A stretch of 64,000 nt of DNA. Origin: Streptomyces litmocidini (GTDB lineage: Bacteria; Actinomycetota; Actinomycetes; Streptomycetales; Streptomycetaceae). A program made the translations under genes and the position numbers. How positions within the stretch are numbered: the first letter of the stretch is position 1; each line of letters begins with the position of its first letter. The stretch lies in NCBI RefSeq assembly GCF_014649755.1, contig NZ_BMTQ01000011.1, positions 1-64,000 on the forward strand, in the 5' to 3' direction. Positions 26,506 through 34,451 of this stretch are shown one piece after another. Under the pieces are notes generated by a model, which searched no databases, was not told where the DNA came from, and was given only the letters and a program-made list of their open reading frames with translations.

Positions 26506-26877
26506 ATGGCGAACACCGAGACCTCCCTCAAGGAAGCCGTCACGATCGAAGGCGCGATCGGCGCGGCCCTCGTCGACTACACCAGCGGCATGGCGCTCGG
26601 CACGATCGGCGGCGGCAAGGAGCTGGACCTGAACATGGCCGCGGCGGGCAACACCGACGTCGTCCGGGCCAAGGTCCGGACGATGGAGATGCTGGGACTG
26701 CAGGAGGACATCGAGGACATCCTGATCACCCTCGGCAGCCAGTACCACCTGATCCGGCTGCTCAAGGGGCGGGGCGCCAACGGCCTCTTCCTCTACCTGG
26801 CGCTCGACAAGAACCGCGCGAACCTGGCGATGGCCCGCCACCAGCTGAAGAAGATCGAGGCCGACCTGGAGGTCTGA
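26506..26877 (+). CDS. roadblock/LC7-like small protein (paralogue of 24871-25263)
   Basis: 123 residues, soluble. VTIEGAIGAALVDYTSGMAL followed by GTIGGG, and EDILITLGSQYHLIRLLKG, align with the first gene of the cluster. Helical C-terminus NLAMARHQLKKIEADLEV. The ATG at 26506 follows GAGAAGGAAG. Last gene of the apparent four-gene operon. Likely forms homo- or hetero-dimers with the other roadblock proteins; the regulated partner is unknown. Confidence 0.75.
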   Translation: MANTETSLKEAVTIEGAIGAALVDYTSGMALGTIGGGKELDLNMAAAGNTDVVRAKVRTMEMLGLQEDIEDILITLGSQYHLIRLLKGRGANGLFLYLALDKNRANLAMARHQLKKIEADLEV

Positions 26878-26910
26878 TCCGGAGGTCCGGTCCGGAGCGG
26901 CGCGCGGGGC

Positions 26911-27744
26911 CTACTCGACGAACAGGCCCCGGGCCGCCGCCTTCGTGTCGAACTCCTCCAGGCGCGCCTGCGCGTCGGGGAGTTCGTCCGCCATGGCCTC
27001 CAGGAGGACCCGGCCGAGCAGCATCGGCGCGCAGGCGGTGTCGAAGGCGAGGCCGGTGCCGACGGCGGCGGGGATCAGCAGGTCGCTGTGGGCGGCGACG
27101 GGAGCGAACGCCGACTCGGCGACGGTCACGACCGTCAGTCCGGCCTTCCGCGCGTACTCCAGGGCCTCGACGACCTCCCGGGGGTGCCGGGGCAGCGCGA
27201 AGCAGAGCAGGGCCGTGGCCCCCGCCCGCACGGCCGCGTCGACGCGGTCCGTGAGCATCGAGCCGCCCTCGTCGAGGAGGCGGACGTCCGGGTGCACCTT
27301 GGCGGCGAAGTAGGCGAAGCCCCGCGCCTGCGAGGAGGCGGCCCGCAGTCCGAGCACGGGGAGCGGGCGGGAGCCGGCGAGGAGCCGGCCGGCCCGCTCG
27401 ACGGGGGCGGGGTCGGCGAGGAGTCCGGCGAGGTGCTGGAGGTTCTCGATCTCGGCGAGGACGGCCTGCTGGTACTCGTTGAGGCCCGAGGTCTCCTCGG
27501 CGGCCGCGGGCATGCTCTCCCGCAGGTGCTTGCGGAGCGCCGGGTAGCCGTCGAAGCCGAGGGCGACGGCGAAGCGGGTGACGGAGGGCTGGCTGACGCC
27601 GGCGAGTTCGGCGAGCTCGACGCTGGACAGGAACGGCACGTCACCGGCTCGCCGCACCATGCAGTGCGCGATCCGCCGCTGCGTCGGTGTCAGCCGGTGC
27701 CCCTCGAAGAGCGCCTGCAGCCGACCGGCCGGGCTGTCGCTCAT
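26911..27744 (-). CDS. MurR/RpiR-family transcriptional regulator
   Basis: 277 residues: N-terminal HTH_6 domain (SVELAELAGVSQPSVTRFAVALGFDGY) and C-terminal SIS domain (RPLPVLGLRAASSQARGFAYFAAK, LLDEGGSMLTDRVDAA). Such proteins sense phosphosugars or amino-acid-related ligands. The ATG at 27744 follows AAGGGGG; an earlier in-frame ATG lacks a ribosome site. A perfect palindrome lies 36 bp upstream (27780-27795). It is convergent with the roadblock operon and sits at the edge of the biosynthetic block. Confidence 0.88.
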   Translation of the reverse strand: MSDSPAGRLQALFEGHRLTPTQRRIAHCMVRRAGDVPFLSSVELAELAGVSQPSVTRFAVALGFDGYPALRKHLRESMPAAAEETSGLNEYQQAVLAEIENLQHLAGLLADPAPVERAGRLLAGSRPLPVLGLRAASSQARGFAYFAAKVHPDVRLLDEGGSMLTDRVDAAVRAGATALLCFALPRHPREVVEALEYARKAGLTVVTVAESAFAPVAAHSDLLIPAAVGTGLAFDTACAPMLLGRVLLEAMADELPDAQARLEEFDTKAAARGLFVE

Positions 27745-27779
27745 GCCGCCCCCTTTCATCTATTCACCCGTGAAGTTCC

Positions 27780-27795
27780 TGCATAAGGATATGCA
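27780..27795. promoter_or_regulatory. palindrome TGCATA-AGGA-TATGCA, candidate operator
   Basis: A perfect 6-bp inverted repeat with a 4-base spacer in the short AT-rich segment upstream of the RpiR-type gene. Position and symmetry fit an autoregulatory operator. It could equally overlap the promoter. Confidence 0.5.
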
Positions 27796-27844
27796 TAGAC
27801 GGGGTGGACGGCCACAGGTCGCGACCGGGAGGCCGTGCTCGACG

Positions 27845-27874
27845 CCGATGACCCGCGGGCGGGCGGGTCATCGG
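27845..27874. terminator. hairpin terminator downstream of the permease gene
   Basis: A 12-bp perfect stem (CCGATGACCCGC at 27845-27856 with GCGGGTCATCGG at 27863-27874, six-base loop). It lies 85 bp beyond the permease stop on the minus strand and separates it from the RpiR gene. Confidence 0.65.
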
Positions 27875-27958
27875 CTCCGGCGAGCGCCGCGACGGCCGTG
27901 CCGTCGCGCTCCCGGCCCCCGTGGACCGGGGGATCGTCGTCGCGCGGCCGGTGTGCCG

Positions 27959-29524
27959 TCAGCGGCGCAGGTACGCCGCGCCCGAGCGGACGCCCCACCG
28001 GTAGGTGGCCAGGGCGCACAGGGCCACCGCGACCGTGTCCCAGGGCGCCGGGATCACGTTCGCGCCGCCGAAGCTGCCGAGGCCCGACATGACCAGCAGC
28101 CACGCGAGGTAGCCGAGGAGCCAGGCACCGGTCCGCAGTTCGGTGCGCAGGTCGAGGTCGCGGCGGCGCAGGACGACGAACAGGAGCACGGCGGCCATCA
28201 GCTCGGGCAGCGCCATCCGGAGGTTCTCCCAGGCGGACCAGTGCACGAGCTCCGAGGCGACCACGAAGCCGGCCGGCGCGATCCAGCCGAGGCCGCGGAC
28301 CCAGCCCGCCAGGCGCTCGGGGGCGGCCTCCCGGAAGGCGCCCGCCGCCACGGAGCACAGCGCGTAGGTCAGCAGGGCCAGCGCGCCGACGACCGTGATG
28401 AGGTCGCGCCACCCGCTGGACGGCAGCAGGATGACGACGCTCAGGACGAAGTTGAGGGCCATGGCGTTCCGCGGGACGCCCGCGCGCTCCGACACGACGG
28501 AGAACCGCCGCGGCAGCGCCTCGTTCTTGGCCACCGCGTACGTCTCCCGGCTGCCGGCGGCCACCGTCACGTACGTCGAGCCGCCGGGCGAGAACACGGC
28601 GTCGGCGTAGATGACCGCGGCCAGCCAGCTGAGGTTGAGCAGCAGTGCGAGTTCGCCGAAGGGCGAGGCGAAGTTCAGCCCGCGCCAGCCCCCGCCGAGG
28701 CTCTCGGTCGGGACGGCGAAGATGAAGGTCAGCTGGAGCACGACGTGCAGGAGGACCGAGAGGCCGATGGCGGTGAGCACCGCGCGGGGTATGTCCCGCC
28801 GGGGGTTCTTCGCCTCGGCGGACAGCTCGATCGGGGAGGCGAAGCCGTCGATGGCGTAGACGATGCCCGCGCTCGCGATCGCGGTCAGCGAGGCCGACCA
28901 TCCGTAGGGGGCGAACCCGCCGCCCGCGGAGACGTTGCCGGGGTGGAAGCTCGACAGCAGCAGCGCCACGATCGTGAGCACCGGGACGAGCACCTTGACC
29001 GTGGTGACCAGCAGGTTCAACCGGGCGAAGAGCCTGACCCCGAACCAGTTCAGGACGACGAGGAGCAGCAGCAGCGCCACGCCGGCGAACCGGCCCCGGA
29101 GGGTCAGCGCCCCGTCCTCGTACACGCCCGGCAGGTAGCGGTTCGCGTACTGCACGATGGCGGAGGCCTGGGCGGCCATCGTGCTGGCGACCGCGAGGAG
29201 CATGGTCCAGCCGATGAGGGTGCCCGCGAGCGGTCCGTTCGCGAGGAGCGGCCACCGCACCATGCCGCCGGCCTCCGGCGTGCCGGCGCCCAGCTCGATG
29301 AGGACGAGGGCGATCAGGGTCAGGGCGGCGCCGCCGATCACCCAGGAGATCACGGCCGCGGGGCCCGCCGCCTGGGCACCGTAGAAGGAGCCGAAGAGCC
29401 AGCCCGAGCCGATGATGCCGCCGAAGGCCACACCGGTCAGGCTCCAGTAGCCGAGCTCGCGCCGGAGGTTGCCGTCCTGCCCCTGCTGCGGCCGGGTCTC
29501 GGGACCCGTTGCGGTGGCCGTCAC
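27959..29524 (-). CDS. amino acid permease (APC superfamily)
   Basis: 521 residues with ~12-14 membrane helices. TGVAFGGIIGSGWLFGSFYG is the APC helix-1 substrate motif and FVLSVVILLPSSGW lies in the middle of the fold. The GTG at 29524 is preferred: GGAGG lies six bases upstream. An ATG 20 codons earlier (29584) lacks a ribosome site. It is the last gene of a leftward run with the aminotransferase and ATP-grasp genes. It may supply or recycle an amino acid precursor; substrate unknown. Confidence 0.85.
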   Translation of the reverse strand: MTATATGPETRPQQGQDGNLRRELGYWSLTGVAFGGIIGSGWLFGSFYGAQAAGPAAVISWVIGGAALTLIALVLIELGAGTPEAGGMVRWPLLANGPLAGTLIGWTMLLAVASTMAAQASAIVQYANRYLPGVYEDGALTLRGRFAGVALLLLLVVLNWFGVRLFARLNLLVTTVKVLVPVLTIVALLLSSFHPGNVSAGGGFAPYGWSASLTAIASAGIVYAIDGFASPIELSAEAKNPRRDIPRAVLTAIGLSVLLHVVLQLTFIFAVPTESLGGGWRGLNFASPFGELALLLNLSWLAAVIYADAVFSPGGSTYVTVAAGSRETYAVAKNEALPRRFSVVSERAGVPRNAMALNFVLSVVILLPSSGWRDLITVVGALALLTYALCSVAAGAFREAAPERLAGWVRGLGWIAPAGFVVASELVHWSAWENLRMALPELMAAVLLFVVLRRRDLDLRTELRTGAWLLGYLAWLLVMSGLGSFGGANVIPAPWDTVAVALCALATYRWGVRSGAAYLRR

Positions 29525-29649
29525 GCCGCGCCTCCGTGGTTCGTTCCGCCTGCGGCGGGCACGACGGATCTGCGCGTTGTCCATTCCATGTGGTCTTCCC
29601 CAGTGTGCGGCGGGCGGTGAAGGGCGTTCGGACGGTCGTGCGCGTCGGG

Positions 29650-30996
29650 TCAGACGCGGTCGGCGACGAGTGCGGCCAGCCGGCCGATCCCCACGTCGAT
29701 CCGCTCGGCCGACAGGGCGCTGAAGGACAGCCGGATCTGGTGCGATCCGCCGTCCCCCGCGTAGAAGTGGTACATGGGCGTCCAGAGCACTCCGAACCTT
29801 TCGGCGGAGCGCGCGAGCAGGGCGTCGTCCGCGCGGAAGGGCAGGGTGACGACGACGAACATGCCGCCCGCCGGGACGTTCCACGAGACCCCGGATCCGC
29901 GCAGCGGACCGTCGTCGCCGAAGTGCTTCTCGAGTCCGGTGAGCACGGCGCGCAGGTTGTCGCGGTAGACCTGGGTCTCGCGCACGGTGGCGCGCTCCAC
30001 GCTGCAGTCGTGCTTCAGCAGGAAGCCGCCCACGACGGCCTGGGCGACCGTGGAGGTGTTGAGCGTGAGCATGCTCTTGAGCTTCGCGAGCTCGTCGGCG
30101 AACAGTCCGCCGCCGGCCATCGGCTGGTCGGCCACCACGTACCCCACCCGCGCCCCGGCGAACGCGGTCTTCGCGAACGATCCGAGGTAGATCACGCGGT
30201 GCCCGGTGTCCATGCTCTTCAGGGTGGGCAGCCGGCCCTCGCCCCCGTGGAACATCGAGTACGGGTTGTCCTCCAGGAGCAGGAGGTCCTCCCGTTCCGC
30301 CAGCTCCAGGAGCTCGCGGCGGTCGGCCTCCGAGACGCTGACGCCGCCGGGGTTGGCGAAGTCGGGGACCACGTAGCAGGCACGCGGGCGCAGCCCGTCG
30401 GCCCGGGCGCGGCGGATCTGCTCCGCCAGGTCGTCGAGGTCGATGCCGCCCGGCCCTTCCGCGACCGGCCTCACCGGCACGCCGACGAGCCGGGTCGCGC
30501 CGAGGAAGCCGACGTACGAGGGGTACGCGGCGAGGACCACGTCACGGTCGTCGCGGCACAGCGCCCGGAGCACCAGGACCATCGCCTCCTGGCAGCCGGT
30601 GGTCACGAGCACCGACTCGGGGTCGACGGCCATCCCCTCGTCGACGGCGAGGTGACGGGCAATCAGGTGATGGATGAACCCCTTGGTGCGGCCGTACTGG
30701 AAGAAGGTCCGGCGCACGGCCTCCGGGCCCAGCCCGAGCTCGTCCACCAGGTGCCGCTCGAAGGCGCTCAGGTAGTCGCCGAGGGCGGCGACCTCGTAGA
30801 AGCCCTCGTACGGGCGTCCCGCGGCGAAGGAGACGGCGTCCGGATGGCGGCCGGCGATGTCGTTGAGCAGGGTCATCGCCGTCAGGCACGGGTCGCTCAC
30901 CGAGGCGTGGAGCTCGGAGGGATCCAGCCGGACGCCACCGAGCACCGTCGCCCGCGGTGCCGGAGCGTCGGCGGGACGCTCGGAAACACTGGTCAT
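29650..30996 (-). CDS. PLP aminotransferase, HpgT-like (arylglycine transaminase family)
   Basis: 448 residues, fold-type I. ELHASVSDPCLTAMTLLNDIA, DAVSFAAGRPYEGFYEV and RRTFFQYGRTKGFIHHLIA are hallmarks of the (S)-3,5-dihydroxyphenylglycine/4-hydroxyphenylglycine transaminase (HpgT) family from glycopeptide clusters. The PLP lysine is in YLGSFAKTAFAGARVGYV. HpgT aminates arylglyoxylates with tyrosine as donor. No hydroxymandelate synthase or oxidase is in the window, so the actual keto acid is open. Start ATG with AGGA seven bases upstream. Confidence 0.82.
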   Translation of the reverse strand: MTSVSERPADAPAPRATVLGGVRLDPSELHASVSDPCLTAMTLLNDIAGRHPDAVSFAAGRPYEGFYEVAALGDYLSAFERHLVDELGLGPEAVRRTFFQYGRTKGFIHHLIARHLAVDEGMAVDPESVLVTTGCQEAMVLVLRALCRDDRDVVLAAYPSYVGFLGATRLVGVPVRPVAEGPGGIDLDDLAEQIRRARADGLRPRACYVVPDFANPGGVSVSEADRRELLELAEREDLLLLEDNPYSMFHGGEGRLPTLKSMDTGHRVIYLGSFAKTAFAGARVGYVVADQPMAGGGLFADELAKLKSMLTLNTSTVAQAVVGGFLLKHDCSVERATVRETQVYRDNLRAVLTGLEKHFGDDGPLRGSGVSWNVPAGGMFVVVTLPFRADDALLARSAERFGVLWTPMYHFYAGDGGSHQIRLSFSALSAERIDVGIGRLAALVADRV

Positions 30997-31063
30997 CTGG
31001 GGTCCTGTTCTCGTCGCCGGATCCGGCGGATCGGTCGCTCTGCTGCGGGTCGGACCACCGGGG

Positions 31064-32329
31064 TCAGTCGGTCAGGGCGTCGGCGCGGAGCTCCACCAGG
31101 CGCTCGGGTTCCCGGAGGTCCTCCTGGACCTGGGCCATGTCGTCCCCCACGGCGACGACATGGCCGTAGCGGGTGAGGAACGCGGCGGGCGGCAGGTCGA
31201 GTTCGTCCCCGGGCTCGGCGGTGATGCCGGTCTCGTGGATCGTCGGTCCGAACCGGTCCTCGTGGACGACGACCGCCACGGTGCGGCAGTGCCCCTCGGG
31301 CAGCAGGAACCTGACGGCCGCGGCCTTGTGGTGGACCGGAGTGAGGTCGGTCCTGCGGCCGGCCGCGGCGTGCGCCGCCGCGACCGTGGGGTCGACGCCC
31401 GTGGCCAGCAGGCCGAGGTAGGGGATGAGGTCTCCGCCGAGCCGGGCGTTGACCTCCACCAGGCGCGGGCCGGCGGGGGTCAGCTTGAACTCGGAGTGGG
31501 TGGCGCCGTGGACGAAGCCGAGGGCGCGGTGGATGTCGCGGAGCTGGCCGAGCAGTTCCTCGTCCGCGAAGAGCGGGTCGCGCGCGTCGACGTCGTGGCC
31601 CGTCTCCTCGAAGTACGGTTCGAGGCCGAGCCGCTTGCGGGCGATGACGGTCGGGGTGACCTCGCCGTCGTGGATGACGGCGTCGACGCTGATCTCCGGA
31701 CCGGTCAGGAACTCCTCGACCAGCACGTTCGCCGGGTAGCGCGGCAGGTTCATGAAGTCGGCGCCGTCGGCGGCGGCGAAGGCGGCGGCGACGTCCGCGG
31801 GGCCGTCCGCGCGGACGACGCCGAAACTGGCGGCCATGGCACGCGCCTTGACGATGACCGGGTAGCCGATCTTCTCCGCCGCGGCGAGGGCCTCCTCGGC
31901 GCTGGTGACGGTGTGGGAGGCGGGCTGGGGGACGCCGGCGGCGGCGAGGGCGGCACGGGTGGCCGCCTTGTCGCGGCAGCTGACGATGGTCTCGGGCGGG
32001 CTGCCCGGCAGACCGAGGTCCTGCGCGAGCCGCGCGCAGAACACGACCTGCGTCTCGTCGTAGGTGAAGACGCCCACGACCGGCAGGGACGCGGTGACGG
32101 CCAGAGCCGCCTCGCGCACGGAGTCCGCGTTCCGGGTGTCGACGCGGGTGGCGCCCAGGCAGTACCGCAGCTGCCACGTCGCCTCGGAGGAGTCCAGGAG
32201 CCACAGCCGGTAGTGCTTCGAGACCGCGGCCAGGATGTACTCGCGGTAGGGGCGGTACCCGCTGCCGACGAGCAGCAGGACCGGCGCCTCCGCGTCGGTG
32301 TCCGGGGTGTGAACGGCCGGGTCGGTCAT
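31064..32329 (-). CDS. ATP-grasp ligase (carboxylate-amine ligase type)
   Basis: 421 residues. Pre-ATP-grasp domain (LLLVGSGYRPYREYILAAVSKH), ATP-binding core GYPVIVKARAMAASFGVV and VLVEEFLTGPEISVDAVI, and metal-binding LVEVNARLGGDLIPYLG. Resembles L-amino acid ligases and CARNS-like enzymes that form amide bonds through acyl phosphates. The ATG at 32329 follows GAAGGAA. Upstream gene of the aminotransferase; with the second ATP-grasp enzyme (37172-38443) it gives the cluster two NRPS-independent amide-forming activities. Confidence 0.83.
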   Translation of the reverse strand: MTDPAVHTPDTDAEAPVLLLVGSGYRPYREYILAAVSKHYRLWLLDSSEATWQLRYCLGATRVDTRNADSVREAALAVTASLPVVGVFTYDETQVVFCARLAQDLGLPGSPPETIVSCRDKAATRAALAAAGVPQPASHTVTSAEEALAAAEKIGYPVIVKARAMAASFGVVRADGPADVAAAFAAADGADFMNLPRYPANVLVEEFLTGPEISVDAVIHDGEVTPTVIARKRLGLEPYFEETGHDVDARDPLFADEELLGQLRDIHRALGFVHGATHSEFKLTPAGPRLVEVNARLGGDLIPYLGLLATGVDPTVAAAHAAAGRRTDLTPVHHKAAAVRFLLPEGHCRTVAVVVHEDRFGPTIHETGITAEPGDELDLPPAAFLTRYGHVVAVGDDMAQVQEDLREPERLVELRADALTD

Positions 32330-32723
32330 GACGGTTCCTTCGGTCTGTACGGAGACGGGCTGTGCGCGCGGAGACGAGCCGCGCGCGGGCCCGCCGTGCG
32401 GCCGGACGCCCCTGCGGCGCATGCCGGACGCTGCGGTGAACGAGGGGTCCGGTCGGCTTCGGGAGGAAAATCCGCGCCGTTCGCGGATTCATCCGCTGGG
32501 CCGGAGGATCGGAGGGCGAATAACGCAACCGGACAAGATTTCCACCGGGCTTGATTCTTACTGTCGCCCTGAACCCGTGTCAACGGTTCACCGGGCCGCC
32601 GGAATTCCCGGGCATCATTATCGCCCCGCCGTCCGAAACCGCCGGATCTGCACGGACATTCACGGATGCGGCACTATTCCACGACGTGGTCCCACGCGTA
32701 GCGGGGGCGCTAATGTACGCCCC
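32330..32723. other. 394-bp divergent intergenic region in the biosynthetic block
   Basis: Lies between the leftward ATP-grasp gene and the rightward D-2-hydroxyacid dehydrogenase gene. The segment 32460-32720 is AT-richer than the surrounding genes and presumably contains both promoters. No gene or strong palindrome was identified. Confidence 0.4.
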
Positions 32724-33704
32724 ATGGATCTTCTTGCGCAGAACAATCCGGAGAACTCCCGGAATACCTCATTCCCCTTTGCGGAAAAGATCACCGTATG
32801 GCTGCCGACTCCGGAATCCGAGGCCCTCATGGGCGGGCTCCCGGAGGGATTCCGGGCCGATGTGTGGACCGGGGGGGCCGAACTCCCGGCATCGGCGGAC
32901 ACCGTGGAGGTGATCGTCCCGCCCTACGGCGTCGGCGCCGCCCTCCTGTCCCGGCTCGCCGAGCTGCCCCGGCTGCGGCTCGTGCAGCTGGAGTCCGCCG
33001 GCGTGGAGTGGATCAGGCCGTACGTGCCGGAAGGCGTCGTCCTGTGCAACGCCAAGGGCGCGTACGACCGGGCGGTCGTCGAGTGGGTCACCGGTGTCGT
33101 CCTCTCCCATCTGCTGCGGCTGCCCCGTTTCGAACAGGCCCGCCGCGAGGAGCGCTGGGACTACACGCACACCGACACCCTCGAGGGCAAGCGCGTGCTG
33201 CTCGTCGGGTACGGGTCCCTCGGCACGGCCCTGGCTCCGGTCCTGACCGGATTCGGCGCCGAGGTCACGGCCGTGGCCCGCCGGGCGCGCGAGGGCGTGC
33301 ACGGCGTGGACGAGCTGCCCGGGCTGCTGCCCGGGGCGGACATCGTGGTCCTCCTGCTGCCGTTGACCGAGGCCACCACCGGCCTGGTGGACGCCGCGTT
33401 CCTGGGCCGGATGCGGGACGGCACCCTGCTGGTGAACGCCGGCCGCGGCCGCCTCGTCGACACCGACGCGCTGGTCGCCGAGCTGTGCAGCGGCCGGCTG
33501 TCCGCGGCGCTCGACGTGACCGCCCCGGAGCCGCTGCCGGCCGGACATCCCCTGTGGTCCGCCCCCGGGCTCATCCTGACGCCGCACACCGCCGGGTCGA
33601 ACACCTCGCCCCCGGCGAGGGCCATGGCCCTCGCCAAGGCCCAGCTGGCGCGCTACGCCGCCGGCGAGCCGCTCGTCAACGTGATCGGAGAGGCGGGCTA
33701 CTGA
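32724..33704 (+). CDS. D-isomer-specific 2-hydroxyacid dehydrogenase
   Basis: 326 residues. NAD(P)-binding motif RVLLVGYGSLGTALAPVL, catalytic Arg in LVNAGRGRLVDTDAL, Glu region ALDVTAPEPLPAGHPLW and His in LTPHTAGS. It interconverts a 2-keto acid and a D-2-hydroxy acid. Next to an aminotransferase it may make or drain a keto acid building block. The ATG at 32724 has only a weak ribosome site (GGGGGCG, 20 bases upstream), so the exact start is uncertain. It is the only rightward gene in this half of the block. Confidence 0.82.
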   Translation: MDLLAQNNPENSRNTSFPFAEKITVWLPTPESEALMGGLPEGFRADVWTGGAELPASADTVEVIVPPYGVGAALLSRLAELPRLRLVQLESAGVEWIRPYVPEGVVLCNAKGAYDRAVVEWVTGVVLSHLLRLPRFEQARREERWDYTHTDTLEGKRVLLVGYGSLGTALAPVLTGFGAEVTAVARRAREGVHGVDELPGLLPGADIVVLLLPLTEATTGLVDAAFLGRMRDGTLLVNAGRGRLVDTDALVAELCSGRLSAALDVTAPEPLPAGHPLWSAPGLILTPHTAGSNTSPPARAMALAKAQLARYAAGEPLVNVIGEAGY

Positions 33705-33709
33705 CCGGC

Positions 33710-33748
33710 CGCGGGTGCCGGCCCCCCGGGCGGGGACCGGCACCCGCG
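33710..33748. terminator. bidirectional hairpin terminator
   Basis: GCGGGTGCCGG (33711-33721) pairs with CCGGCACCCGC (33737-33747), with further pairing inside the loop. It fills the 48 bp between two convergent stops. Confidence 0.8.
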
Positions 33749-33752
33749 CGGC

Positions 33753-34316
33753 TCACAGCCAGCCGGAGCGGACCAGCGCCTGGAGCTGCCCCTCGACGGG
33801 GGCGGGCGGCTCGCCCTCCGGCCGGTTCCCGAGCTCGCCCGCACGGACCCGGTCGAGGAGCCTGCGGGTCGCGTCCACGATCTCGGGCGCCGCCCTGCGG
33901 AGCTCCGCGGCATCGGCCGGACCGGCCGTGTCGGCGGGGAAGCCGGCCGTCTTCAGCAGACCGTCGAGGTCGGCGAGCCGGTCCCCCAGCCAGCCCATCG
34001 GGTCCGCGGACAGCTCGCGGACGAAGACCCGGTCGCCCGGGTCCCAGCCCGTGAACACCGGGTGGTGGTGGGTCCGGTCGAAGCTCCCGGGCCTGCCGTC
34101 GACCGACTCCAGGAAGTCGGCGCGCCACACCGGCCGGTCCACGGCGATCGGGTAGGCGGCGTAGACGGAGTCCACGAGCGTGCCCTGCTCGACCAGTCTC
34201 AGCTCCAGGCGGACCCCGTGCTCGGGGCTCTCCTGTCCCTTGATCGGCTCGGGGTCGACGAAGTACAGGTCCCCCACCACGATGCCGACCTTGTCGAAGG
34301 CGAACATGTAGAGCAT
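33753..34316 (-). CDS. protein of unknown function in the biosynthetic block
   Basis: 187 residues, acidic, no signal peptide or membrane helix. It begins MLYMFAFDKVGIVVGDLYFV; the central part has THHHPVFTGWDPGDRVF and the C-terminal third is helical (AAPEIVDATRRLLDRVRAGEL). I do not recognise the family. Good ribosome site (GAGAGGA). It is the last gene of the long leftward run that includes the exporter, kinase, oxygenases and NRPS genes, so an accessory role in the same pathway is likely but unproven. Confidence 0.6.
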   Translation of the reverse strand: MLYMFAFDKVGIVVGDLYFVDPEPIKGQESPEHGVRLELRLVEQGTLVDSVYAAYPIAVDRPVWRADFLESVDGRPGSFDRTHHHPVFTGWDPGDRVFVRELSADPMGWLGDRLADLDGLLKTAGFPADTAGPADAAELRRAAPEIVDATRRLLDRVRAGELGNRPEGEPPAPVEGQLQALVRSGWL

Positions 34317-34451
34317 TCGGATTCCTCTCGCAGCGTGCGGTTGAGACGGTGGCGCGGCACGACGGCCGCACCGCGCTTCGGGCCCGCGCGGCCCGGCCCG
34401 CCGGTGCCCGCCCGGCGGACCGGGGCCCGGGCCGCGTCCGGAAGGTCCTGC

